NCBI GenBank assembly: GCA_947034885.2
Contig: OX344757.2
Location: 5,952,001-6,016,000 of the forward strand
Length of the DNA stretch: 64,000 bases
Reading direction: 5' to 3'
From: Thuidium tamariscinum
Taxonomy: Eukaryota > Streptophyta > Bryopsida > Hypnales > Thuidiaceae
Part shown: positions 53,678 to 64,000 of the stretch, one piece after another
Position numbering within the stretch: position 1 is the stretch's first letter
Layout of the letters: each line of letters opens with the position of its first letter
The notes under the pieces: model-generated
Seen by the model: the letters and a program-made list of their open reading frames with translations, nothing else
Told to the model about the DNA's origin: nothing
The model's database searches: none
Position numbers and translations under genes: made by a program

Positions 53678-56047
53678 ACGAGAGCTTTATTCCAAATTTC
53701 CAAGTCCGGTACAGGAGTACCTGCCGAAAAAGCCTTGAAACAAGGATTCTAGAACATCCTCCCTTTTCAAACAGACTGGCACCACGAATAAGGAGAGAGA
53801 ATATTTTTATTCTCTCATTTTTGATATTTTCTTCAACTTTTTCTTCAACTTTTTCTTCATTTGTTCTTCATTTCTGAAAAAGTGTCCAATTGCTTGCAAG
53901 TGGGGGACCCAATACACAGTCCAGTCAAACCTCTATATTTCTTATGCAGCACAGTAAATCCTCCAATTGAAGTCGGCCCAAAACAATGGATTTACCTTGG
54001 GGGAAACACAAGAATTTTATATTTGCCACACATGAAAAAATTTGCAAATTTTGAGTTCATATTTGCAATTACAGACTTCAATTTTGTTGGGTGAGTCTTA
54101 AAACATGCCCTAAACATGGCACAAAATAGGGGACCTTTTTTACTTTTACCTTAGAAAACCCAAAAGCTATCTTATATATTGAGCCCACTTCAAGTAGACA
54201 ATCTAGCATTGTACATTTCTTACAAGTCTAGAGAGCCCAATTGTGGGTGCATTCTACCTTTTAGTGTATAGGGTAGTGGACACTCAAATCGGTAGCTATA
54301 ATGGAAATTGCAAAGGACTAGTATTGTGAGGAAACTTGGCAAGAAGAATCATGGTGTGCTCAATTTGATAACAAGCTTGCAAATCATTTAGTATGGTTTA
54401 GTACTTTGGAGATAGCTAAAAGAATTTCATTACTCCATGTGATTTGGTGAACAAAGAAAATGTCAAACTTCTTATTCCTTGCAAGTGTACATGGCCCAAT
54501 TGTGGTCACAATGGTGGGTTATTATTGTACGTTTATTTGACATTAAATGTGGATGTATTGATGTCCGCAATAGTGTACACAAATGTTCATGCTAGAATGG
54601 ATTGGATCTAATGACATATGGCATTTTCATTTCAAATTATATTTGTACCTCCTACATGTCTAAGAAGCTTTAGTATGGTCATGTATTCTACTTTATTTGT
54701 CATATTTGAGTTTGATATAGTTCAAAGAATAACCTTGTAAAGATGACTTGGTATTTGTGGAAATAATTCTTTTTGATACAATGTGAATCATGTACTTCAA
54801 AAACAAAAATAAAAAATAATTTGTGGATATCAAACTATTGTACAAGACCTCCCTTTTTTGTACAAAATTCTAAAGATGAATATATGCACTTTTGTCTTAC
54901 ATAGAAGGATTCTCTATCATCTATTGAACCTTTCTGGTCTGAAGTACCTAAATAGAATTAAAATGTCATATACAAATTTATAAATTGTTGATAGGCTAGT
55001 ACTTTTAGAAAAACTAGAAGATTGGTATTTAAAGCCATATTTGTGAAAATGAGACAATTGGCAATCTCATATTATCCTTGATTCTATATTTAGATGATAA
55101 TAAGTATTTGATATTGAGAATATTTGGTATATTGAGAGATTATTATATATTAGAACATTTATAAACCTTTGATTTTTTAAATGTAGATTTGTTCATAAAT
55201 CTTTAATTGGTTAGAATGGAGGTCTCCATTAATAATACTAAAGTCTCAAAATGTGCATTTTGTCTCAATTTAATAAATATGGACATTTTGGCCAATTTTT
55301 AACAAACAAGCAAATTGTGAAGGATCTAGTACTATAATGAACCCAAAAGAATCATGTTGAATGTTCCCAATTTCATAACAAACTTGCAAATCACCTACGG
55401 TTTAGTACTTTGAGAAAAACTATAAAAATTAGAATCTTCTGTAAAAGTCTCTTCAATTTGCAACAAGGGTGTCATAGGAAGGCATTATTAAGAATAGTTA
55501 AATGCACACATACACACTTATACCAAACTCCATCACATCCTATTTTTCTTACTTCACAAATTTTTGCCCTATGTTATTTTTCAGATACGCAACTTATGTA
55601 TTAAATGTAGAGATCATTGGCACTAAATTGGCTTAGCAAACAACTTCTATTAAAATTATATCAAATTAGAAGGACCAAAAAGTTAGATGGAGACCAAATT
55701 AAAGAAAATTAAATGTAGAATATTCTAAATTGCATACACTTCCAAAAGAACTTGCAATATATATAAAGAACTGAAACACCTATGCATAGTTTTCAAAAAT
55801 TCATACAAAAAGTTCCCTCCAATTCAAATCAAATTTTTATTGAAAAATCTCCAAAGTTGAGTAGTTTGTCCCATAATATATGAAAAAAAATCTACATAAT
55901 TAAGTTTTTAATGCTATTTTTGTCCTCAAAGAGTATTCATTTGATGTATACAATTACATTTTTGGATTCCTTGTTGAAACATCTACAAGAATTTCCTACC
56001 GACTAAAGCAAATTATATTCCTTGAGATTGGACTAAAATGTATAAAT
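53678..56047. other. AT-rich intergenic DNA
   Basis: Contains a short F-related piece (53905-54150, with a tttgcaattacagacttc word and acaaaataggggacc). No recognised gene in 2.4 kb. Confidence 0.4.
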
Positions 56048-56867
56048 TTTTAAAGGATGGACCTATAACCAGTGGCTTTAGGCTTCATTGCCCATCACTA
56101 AGTTTCTTGTGATTTTGGAACTAGATATATATTAAACAAGATTTAATTTCAGAGATAGAATTACATGTCTTCTCTCCCTCACAGAAAATTTAGATTTTTT
56201 AGAAGAAAATTGATTTTTCTGAGAGTTTTTGAAGGAAAAATGAAGTAAAAATCTCATCAAATAGAAAATTATTCCCAAAAACCTGAAATATTTACCATGT
56301 GTGTACATTATAGTCATAGTGACAAACATTATGGTACAAACTCAATTTCCGTGTCCTTCTGTAATTAGAATAAAATGGACATTGAAAATACATCCAAAGT
56401 TCAAATTGCTATAAAATATTCAATATTATGAATTTTTCAAAAATTCTACTTGGATTAAAAATTATAGTACATGGCCTCCATTTTATTAGTTGAGTTCAAA
56501 TTGAGAAAATGTCATTTTCAAGGAGGAATTTCTGATTTAGAGCAAAAAGCAAAATACATTGAAATAGAAAATTTTGCCATCTGTTTTTCTTAAACTTACT
56601 TCTTATTCATATCAAGACAAATACTAGCAAGAGTACAAACTTAATTAGGTACTCTTCATAACCGTTTATGAAAGGTCAACAAGGAAAAAATGGATGAAAA
56701 AACACTTTCCATCTTAGATTGTTGCAAGAAACACTTATCATTTTTGGCTCAAAAATGGCCTAATTTGATGAGTCTTGTGACTTTTGGAAGAATTTTTTTT
56801 TAAATAAAATAAAATATGGATAATTTGAAAAGCAATGAGAATATTGTGTCTCTTATTTGGCCACATG

Positions 56868-57425
56868 TAAAATTTGGCAACATAGTGATTTTGGATAGGT
56901 ATGTGTGAGTGGATATTTTCATATTTTGGACCCAAATTTTAATAGAAGGTGGGGATGAGGAATACCTTTGACGTGTACAAAAAAATAAAGACATTTGAAA
57001 ATATGAGTCAAAAGTTATGGCCTAATATGCTACTTTTTTCTACTTCTTATTTTTTTCCTATATGTTGTACAATCCTAAACAATTTGAAATTTTTAAGGGA
57101 AGTATCCGACTTGGCCTCAAGAATGAATTTAAAGAGGCACAAATGTTTTGGACCATTTTCATATGATTTTTGCCTTCTGAAGTACAATTGCCCTATTTTC
57201 CACAAGGTGAAATTTGTTTTTGAGCATTCAAATGCAAATATCTTGCTATCTTCAGTTCTTCACGATGAAAAATTCTGAAATTTTTTGCACATGTTTTCAA
57301 ACTAATTTACTAGAAAATCTTATGGTTACAAATCTCAAAAAAAAATTTCAAGAAAAAATTGATATTGGTACTAAAAATGGCAATTTTTGACTAGTTTTGG
57401 TGAAGACATTGTCAAGGAACCTAAG
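56868..57425 (-). mobile_element. P-family remnant P8 inside the C element
   Basis: Shares with P3 ctatatgttgtacaat, cttctgaagtacaattgccc, atcttatggttaca and a right end gtcaaggaacctaagg, the decayed CCCC-type terminus. It occupies a gap relative to the intact C copy, so it was inserted after C. TTAA sites are no longer recognisable. Confidence 0.6.
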
Positions 57426-57542
57426 GAGTCAAAAGTAAGACCTAAGAAAGTTTAAGTCTAAAAGTTATGCACAAAAAAAGTACAATGGAAAATACAATGA
57501 AAATAGACACTTTGATGTTGGATTTTTTTTAATAGTAAAAAA

Positions 57543-59314
57543 GGGTGAATGCAAGAAACACCATCCATTTTCCTTAGCATTTTGGAAATGGACGTTTTTT
57601 TTTTGGGAGTACTATTTAATTAGAAAATCAATTTTAAAAAAATACAAAAAATATGTACAATGTATACACCTTAAAGAAAAAGGTACCCTATGAAGGAAAA
57701 ACTTAGAAAAGTTCTCCAAGTAGGAGAACTAGAAAAGTGAAAAATCTCATGAAAATGGGCGTATTTACATTTTAATTTGTAAAAAATAGGAAATTTTTTT
57801 TTTCTTAAATTTAAGAATTGGAAATTTGGAAAGAGTTGATGGTGATGAAATTTCACCAAAAAAATAATCTCAACTCCATTATCAATGGTCAAAAATTGTG
57901 TGCAATTGGAGTGTTGTTTGTATACATGTGGAGGACATAAAATAATGTATCTTTAGAATTCCTTTAGTAGGAATATGCTTTTCTACCATAAAAATGCAAC
58001 ATGAAAATTTCAGCTTTAGATCATTAAATTTGGGGACTCCTAATGTAGTAAAATCCCTAAACCTCAGTTTGTGACAAATTAACAAAAATGAATTTTAAAT
58101 ATGAAATGATTTTTTTTTAATTTCTAAAAAATAAGGGATGTGAAAATCATCAAGTTAGAGAGTTCCAATAATTATTTCATGTTTTCAAATCTCTTAATTC
58201 AAAAGTTATAGAAGAAAAGAAAAATGTCACTTCAATTGTGACAGGAAATAGTCTGACCAGTGTTTCTTGCAATCACCCTTGTGTTATTTGTTGCGTTTTT
58301 GTTTTTTGCTGATTTAGTACTATGAGTACTACAAATATTGTGAGTATTATATGGGGTTCAGAAGAAGAAATGTGGACCGTCTATTGAAATTCATATCTCT
58401 GGTTATGAAGAGACAGGGATCAAAGGTTAAGGATCATAAAGTTGCCTTAAAAACAATCTATAGTTGTAGATCATAGAAAGGAAGTCTACATTGTACAAAA
58501 TGTGGGCCCACCCTATTGGCCGCGAGAAGCCTCGCGGCCTCTCTCCGTGCTACGTTCGTGGGTGGTTGCCCGTATTGGGATCTCTTCTCATTGTGTGTGT
58601 GCGTTCGTTTTTGTTGTGTCTGTCCCCCCTAGCCACTTCTGGCGGGGTGGTTTGTATTTTTCTTTTGCAATGAAATCTTGTTTCATTTGTATCCAAAAAA
58701 AAATGTTGGCCCCCACTAGGACTATATAGTCCTATTGTGTATCTTGGAGTCCTACTTGAAGATAGGAGCTCATATTTATGCTAGAAATTCATAGTTTTAC
58801 ATTTCTATTTTTAGAAATGATTTAGATCATTCAAAAAATTAATATTAAAAATGGCCATTCTTCCTACCTTGGATCCCTTATCAAATATTGAAACAAAAAG
58901 CAAAATTCTATCTTTTATTATTAAAAGATTCATTGTAAATATTGCTCATTTTAGGCCCCCATAGAAATTTATCGCAGTAGGCAATCAAAAATCCTTCTCC
59001 TAAAAAGTTGTATTTTTATAATAGGAAACACTCTGCAAAATTTCATAATGTAACTTTTCAAAAAAGGTACTCTATAATACTAAAAACTTCTGAATTGTCA
59101 TTTGTGACATTCAATTACTACTTCACTAGTACTATTTTAACATTATACTATTTTTGAAAATTATGAAAAAATTAGGGAAGGTTTATGATAGTCATGAGTA
59201 CCTTTTCTAGAAACCTTAAGTCATTTGGAGCTTAAACACAAAATTTATGGCCAAAAAACATATCAACACTTAAATTGTGATGCAAAATAGTACAAGTGTT
59301 TCTTGCAATCACCC
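57543..59314 (-). mobile_element. A-family element(s), TSD AAAA
   Basis: The outer boundaries (GGGTGAATGCAAGAAACACC at 57543; AAGTGTTTCTTGCAATCACCC at 59314) have AAAA on each side and the same orientation of interior as a reversed A copy. Inside, a second A-type end closes at 58278, so 57543-58278 (736 bp) is bounded by both TIRs. What follows (ttgtgttatttgttgcg) is the subterminal part of the outer element with its own TIR missing. It looks like one A element that landed in, and replaced, the terminus of another. No coding. Confidence 0.75.
58510..58699 (+). mobile_element. 5'-truncated retroposon (LINE-like tail)
   Basis: A GC-rich block of about 190 bp ending in tttgcaatgaaatcttgttt ... 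and a poly(A) tract, flanked by aaaatgtgggccc (58497-58509) and aaaatgttggccc (58700-58712), a 13-bp target duplication with one mismatch. Variable-length duplication plus A-tail is the signature of target-primed reverse transcription; the tail resembles plant LINE 3' ends. No tRNA-like promoter boxes seen, so a SINE is less likely. Confidence 0.8.
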
Positions 59315-60085
59315 AAAAATTCCAGAAAAATTAATAGTAATCCATTTTTCCTAACCTCAAGATGCTTCCCTTCAACCATCTTCATCTTTGAGAAAAATAA
59401 ATTGTGTTTTGTACATGTGTTCAAAGGTAGTCCACTTTGAGCACATATAGAAGTTAGTCAATTGACTATTTTTAGAAAATTTCTTTGTGGTCTTGTGTAA
59501 CTTTAGAAAAACTGAAAAAGTCCTTGTATGCCAATTTTCAGCTTAAAATCTGCATTTTTGGATCAAAAATAGGACAAAACCCCCCTAAAATGACCAAGGT
59601 AGACATCCAACCGGGGGCTATTTAAAAATAGTATAATAATTTCAAGACAATTTTAAAAATCAAATTGTGTTTAGAACTTTTATATGTACCTTCGTTTCAA
59701 GTTTTGTGTAAAATAGACAAATGACGCAAAAGCTATAAGTTAAAAACCACTTATTCAAGACGAAGAGCTAAAAAATAGGAAAAGTGTTTCTTGCAATCAC
59801 CTTCTTTTATTCTTTATCTAGAGACTCTTCTGATATTCCAAAATGCCACAGATAGGCACCGGTGGCCTTTATGGAACCTCAGGTGAGATTATTAATAGGG
59901 CCATGTCAGACTGGGAGTTGGGAGTTGCGTACACGAGTGTCTTTCTAGAGCTTTGGCTTCAATTCACACACGTAGTCGCGTACTCGCGTACTCGCCTTTT
60001 ACTCATCACATTACCATTCAGTGTCCAGCTATCCACTTGGCTACTGCTGACTACTGTTAAATGTAGAATACTCCACACCATCGAC

Positions 60086-60091
60086 TATAAG
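60086..60091 (+). promoter_or_regulatory. Possible TATA box of the P450 gene
   Basis: TATAAG lies 126 bp upstream of the start codon. The placement is plausible but the flanks are not distinctive. Confidence 0.25.
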
Positions 60092-60211
60092 ATCAGGGCA
60101 CATGATGCTGCATGCATGCTACAGAACGAGTTGGTCCGTCATTTCACCCACACTGTTACGATCAACTCCACTGTCAATTCCGAAACGAAAAGAGCAGAAG
60201 CACTGATCGAA

Positions 60212-63200
60212 ATGGCACCCAACACCTCCCAAGCTTCTCCTGCATGGAAAACCATTCTGCCCCGGCCTTCGGCTTTCACAAGTCTGGAGCTTGCAACACT
60301 CGCCTTGGTGCTCCTCGCTTCCTCGGCGCTGCTGTATGTCGTGGCGCAAGCCCAGGAGCGAAAACGCCGACGTCTTCCGCCGGGACCTCGGCCATGGCCG
60401 ATCATAGGGAACCTCCTCGAAGTGGCAACCAGTGTGCCTCATCGAGCTCTGAAGAAGCTTTCGAAGCAGTACGGAGGCGTCATGTACCTTCGCTTAGGTG
60501 TGTTCAATGAACTTTCTGTGATTGATTACACTGTGTTGAGTTGGTAGGAACACGCACACTGGGCGAGTGGGCGCCCTTCTGGACATTAATTGTTTAACCT
60601 TGTTGAAGTATATATAAGAGTGTGAGTACTCACACGTAACCACAAATTAATGTAGTCTGGGAACTCTGTTTGTTTCTTTTGAATAGCAACCCAGTGCGAT
60701 TCTGACATGCACCGAGTCTCAAAACTGTCCATAATATTTCCCATTTAACAGTTTCTGTGATTTCTGTAAGTTGCGAACTATGCCGCTGTGGAATTTGGAA
60801 ATGAGGTCCACATGCAGAATTGCGCCCTTGTGTCATCGGAGTGAAAGAGTGTACGTGAAATCTCTCGGGTATTGTCGAATTCAGTCATGGAACTCTCATT
60901 GGTTCGTTTATAGTTTCAACCCTGAGCGATTTTGAATCTTGTGTAGAGTAAGAGAACTGCCGTACTGTTTTCAACTCGATCACGTTGCGTAAATGATTCA
61001 CTGGGTCTCGTGCATGGGCTCTCTTAGTAGGGGAAAACACGCCCAAATCTCGAAGAGTCTCAGATCACGATTAAGCTCAATATTCTCCATAATCACTTAC
61101 GTTATGGCAAGGCGCGTTTAATGTTGGAAAAGGAAAGATCCCCATGTGTCACGTTGTGAGGGAATTGTGAGACTAGATCATAGGGAACCGCACAGGGAAA
61201 CCTATACGAGGGACTGTTTTTGAATTGCTTCCACGTCTTGTTCTAAAATATCACAACTTGGAATTGCTCAAAATGTTTGGTTTTGGGTTCTGGGCTCAGC
61301 AATTGGATTTGCAGTACCGCAGAGCTGAGAGTCGATCATGTCGTTTGTGTTCCCCTCTGAATGCCAGGATCCAGTCCCTGCGTGGTGCTTTCAAGCGTGG
61401 CAGCAGCCAAGGAATTGACCCGGCCTTCCACTGACGCCAGCTTCGCCAATCGCCCCAAAGCCATGTTGCTCTCTCTCATTTCCGACAACTACCAAACGCT
61501 CACTCAAGCCCCGCATGGCCCCTACTGGCGGCAGCTGCGCAAGTTCAGCAGCAGCCAGCTGTTTTCGCCCCAGCGTCACGCCTCCTACCAAGATGTTCGC
61601 GAACAGGAACTTCGCAACATGATGGCGCTGCTGGAGCAAAACGCGGACAAGGGAGAAGCTGTCAATTTGAAATCCTGGCTTTTTGAACTCAGCGCCAACG
61701 TCATGACTCGGATGCTAATTGGCAAAAGGTACATTCGTAGACTCTGACCTCTGACTCTTATCTAACTTGTTCATCGGAACAGTACATACCACCACTGTCA
61801 TGTCATTTGCTGCTTTCAGGCTGAAAGATCAGATAAATTTGCAAATTCAGAATGCCTAAGGATCCAATTATGCCCGACTGAAGGTCGAATTAGAATATTG
61901 CATTCATGCAAGATCTTGGAGTAGTAGATTTCGAACTCAGCCCCGACATCATGACCCGGATGCTGATCAAGAAAAGGATCGCAAATTCTGGCCTTCCCCA
62001 ACTTGCTTGTTCATGAATCACTGACATACCAGCAGTATCATTAAATAGCTTTTCAGAATGGTTGTGTAATGGTTCCGCTTAACTTTCCACTGCAAACCAA
62101 AAATGCTGCAAACTTATTTCAAAAGCATTCTTGGGCACAGATTCATTGCATATCTTCAATATTGAACTGTTGCAATAACTATTGCGACATCACCCCTCCG
62201 AACCGGTGACTGGAGGTGAGGTTTAGAAAGAGGAATACCATTACGTTCTAAAAGTTCGAAATCATCAGGTAAGTGGGACATTTCCGACACTATTATGAAG
62301 CTGAGAAGAAGTAACACACAAGGACATATATAATCAGGTTCAATTCTGTCATGCTTGGTATAACGAATTTGTGGTGAGTTTAATAATTTGAAAGTTCTCA
62401 ACGAAAGTGCGCTACGGAGTGGATGCTGCAGATACTTCGGAAGTGGAGGTGCGTCGGAGGAGGAACGGGATGAGTTGATGCAGATGAATATGGTGGTTAT
62501 GAAGGGTACCATGTCCCCCGTTATCGGTGAATTCATTCCCAGCTTGAGCTTCATGACGAAACTGCTGGGCACAGACAAGCTGCTCGAAAGTTTTCGAGAC
62601 GACCTTTTGAGAATTGCTGGCAAGATGATGGAGTTGGACAATCACCGAGAACGAGCCAAGGAGAGGTTGGGCGACGATGACAGCTACGTGCCTGACTTCG
62701 TGGACGTGATCTCCACGACCCCTCTGGCCGATGGAACTCAGCCGTTGCCTGACCGAGTTCTGACCTTGTTCATTTCCGTAAGACCCCAAGCCACGTTTCA
62801 ACGCAATTTGCAGGTTTCCAAGTTTCCAAGCAGGTTTTCGTGAGATATGCAGGACAGGGATAGTTTAAATTAATTGGATTGTACTAAACTTTCTTATTTG
62901 CACCGAAACTTTCCAATATAATGGAAATTCCCTCACATGTATGTGATTTTCTTATATCAACAGAAAGTCACGGCGAATTTCGTTAAAACGGTGGTATTCC
63001 ATTAGTTTGATGGTATCTCGGAAAGGTATAGATTTTAGACATCTACACCTCATATAGATTTCAAAATCTATGATAGTTTTGCATTTCAGACTGCACACTT
63101 TGAAATCTAAATCTCCCATAATTTTCTTAAAACCTACATGGGTCCTAGATTAGATACGGAAAATCTATGCCTGTCCTAGATGTTAGTTTCAATTCAGACT

Positions 63201-64000
63201 GCACGGTCTTAAAAATGGCATTTGGAATTCCACCATTTTAACGAAGTTCACCATTAAGTTCATTTTTCCACTCCGAGATTCGTTCTAGGTCACCGCTAGA
63301 TAGCTGAATTTGGTCATTTCAGTTGCAAATTTAATCTCATATTCACTGAACTCACAAAATAATTTGACGAGGCATCCAAAAGGTAAGTCAGGGTACCTGT
63401 ATGTGGCACATGCTGAAATGGCACTTTTGTAGTCTTTAGAGTGGCGAAACTGTGATCTTGTTCACACCACTACAGAGTGTAGATTTAAAGTTTTGACAGG
63501 TCAATGTGAGATTTCGGTTGGGGAACTGCGTGCTCCAGTTTTCGCGCCCAAACCTCTAAACTCTACCACACGTAACTATGATCGAGATTTAAAGGTTTTG
63601 ACGGGTCAATTTGAGAATTTGCTGCATGCAAATTAAAACTCCACAGTCGCGCAGTTCCTTACTTTTCGCCACTGCGAGACTTGCAGGAATTGCTCGGCGC
63701 GGGAACAGAGTCATCCTCCACAACAGTCGAGTGGGCGATGGCGGAGCTGGTTGCAAATCCCGACTTGATGAAGCAGGCGCAGCAGGAGCTCGACGCCGTG
63801 GTGGGACGCAACGGCCAGGGCCGCCTCGTGCAAGAATCCGATGTGCCCAACCTTCCTTTTCTTGGCGCCATCGTGAAGGAGACTTTTCGGTTGCACCCTC
63901 CGACTCCTCTTTCGGCTCCGAGGGCATGCACGCAGGCTGTGGAAGCTTGGGGCTACCAAATTCCCGCTAATTCCTGGCTCCTACTGAACGTGCACGCCAT
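60212..64000 (+). CDS. Cytochrome P450, A-type (CYP71-clan-like), 3' end beyond window
   Basis: ER-anchored heme-thiolate monooxygenase; plant A-type P450s mostly act in specialised metabolism, and the substrate cannot be told. Exons: 60212-60497, 61368-61728, 62432-62777, 63687 to the edge; introns of 870, 703 and 909 bp, all GT-AG and in frame. 435 residues are visible of an expected 500 or so. The ATG at 60212 gives a normal A-type N-terminus: a membrane helix at about 24-45, basic ERKRRR, and the hinge PPGPRPWP (56-63). The frame stays open upstream to 59843, but that extension has no P450 character. C-helix WRQLR (149-153), I-helix AGTESS (336-341) and K-helix ETFR (396-399, the ExxR motif) are intact; the PERF and heme Cys regions lie outside. 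Intron 2 holds a decayed copy of the end of exon 2 and intron 3 a 281-bp MITE. The promoter abuts a nest of transposons ending near 59880. Confidence 0.95.
61926..62057 (+). pseudogene. Relic of P450 exon 2 within intron 2
   Basis: Resembles 61680-61822 (the end of exon 2 plus the start of intron 2). It still reads DFELSPDIMTRMLIKKR, the P450 pattern, but the splice donor is lost (aaaaggat instead of aaaaggt) and only the last 50 or so bases of exon are present. Downstream intron words (acttgttcat, acataccagcagt) also match. It is a non-functional partial duplication. Confidence 0.75.
62972..63252. mobile_element. MITE in P450 intron 3 (N family)
   Basis: 281 bp with inverted ends GGCGAATTTCGTTAAAACGG and, at the right, ATTTTAACGAAGTTCACC, pairing over about 29 bp. 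The core repeats atctatg/tagatttt words in both orientations. No target duplication can be assigned. Non-coding. Confidence 0.75.

Larger units (their letters stand above)
56716..59802 (+). mobile_element. C-family element, interrupted
   Basis: Left end agattgttgcaagaaacact, right end aagtgtttcttgcaatcacc plus one mutated base, with a perfect TCTT duplication at 56712-56715 and 59803-59806. The sequence matches the 727-bp C copy at 21070 up to tgtctctt (56867), resumes at about 57426 (gacctaagaaag), breaks again at 57542 and resumes at 59319. Confidence 0.85.
56048..59880 (+). mobile_element. P-family element P6, split by a nest of insertions
   Basis: The left part (56048-56715) follows P5: ggacctataaccagtggctt, then aattacatgtcttct and so on, to atggatgaaaaaacac. 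The rest of P5 (ccacagaatggcgccgccgg) resumes at about 59803-59880 (gccacagataggcaccggtg). Everything between is inserted DNA. The ends themselves are decayed. The element ends about 330 bp before the P450 start codon. Confidence 0.65.

Noticed and set aside
53354-53877. Overlapping frames of 77-132 codons on both strands
   Set aside because: They arise from the near-perfect palindrome of the F element.
59843-60211. In-frame upstream extension of the P450 reading frame
   Set aside because: The extra residues lack any P450 character, part of it lies in a transposon end, and the ATG at 60212 gives a normal membrane anchor and hinge.

Overview
The window is nuclear DNA of a land plant. The evidence is an R2R3-MYB gene with the family's canonical exon sizes (133 and 130 nt), a mitochondrial NAD-isocitrate dehydrogenase gene split by six AT-rich introns, and an A-type (CYP71-clan-like) cytochrome P450. 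Exons are GC-moderate and everything else is strongly AT-rich. A seedless plant (moss, liverwort, fern or lycophyte) seems likely from the flavour of the MYB and P450 proteins, but the species cannot be fixed from the sequence.

Only three genes are well supported. (1) 603-1970, minus strand: R2R3-MYB, three exons, 355 aa. (2) 26155-31130, minus strand: catalytic-type NAD-IDH subunit, seven exons, 410 aa, with one GC-AG intron. (3) 60212 to the right edge, plus strand: P450, four exons visible, cut off before the heme-binding loop. They have no evident functional link. A few exon-like stretches (around 23373, 46868 and 51470) are reported as unrecognised.

The remaining roughly 50 kb is layered non-coding repeats, mostly non-autonomous DNA transposons with terminal inverted repeats (TIRs). 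I could sort them into families by eye. The A/B/C families share the 20-bp end GGGTGATTGCAAGAAACACT and give 4-bp target duplications (TAAT, GCTT, GCAA, TCTT, AAAA). The P family has ends CCCCTAAA...TTTAGGGG between TTAA target sites, as in piggyBac or Sola3. The T family has TAAGGTAGAAGGTCC ends. The G, H, R, F and N families are further foldback or TIR elements. There is also one CACTA-type foldback with a GTA duplication and one 5'-truncated retroposon with a 13-bp target duplication. No transposase gene is visible.

Nesting lets the insertions be ordered. At 20052-22438, A contains B, which contains C. At 56048-59880, P contains C, which contains a P remnant and an A that itself holds another A-end and a retroposon. 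At 38148-42135 there is H with G inside, then R interrupted by two P elements. At 47286-48378 and 16576-17110, P elements sit in T elements at TTAA. Several elements form long hairpins: a 738-bp near-palindrome, a 2.4-kb inverted pair of 0.94-kb copies, and a 470-bp foldback. The GC-richer gaps (2100-3500, 14842-16176, 22700-24960) hold no gene I can name.
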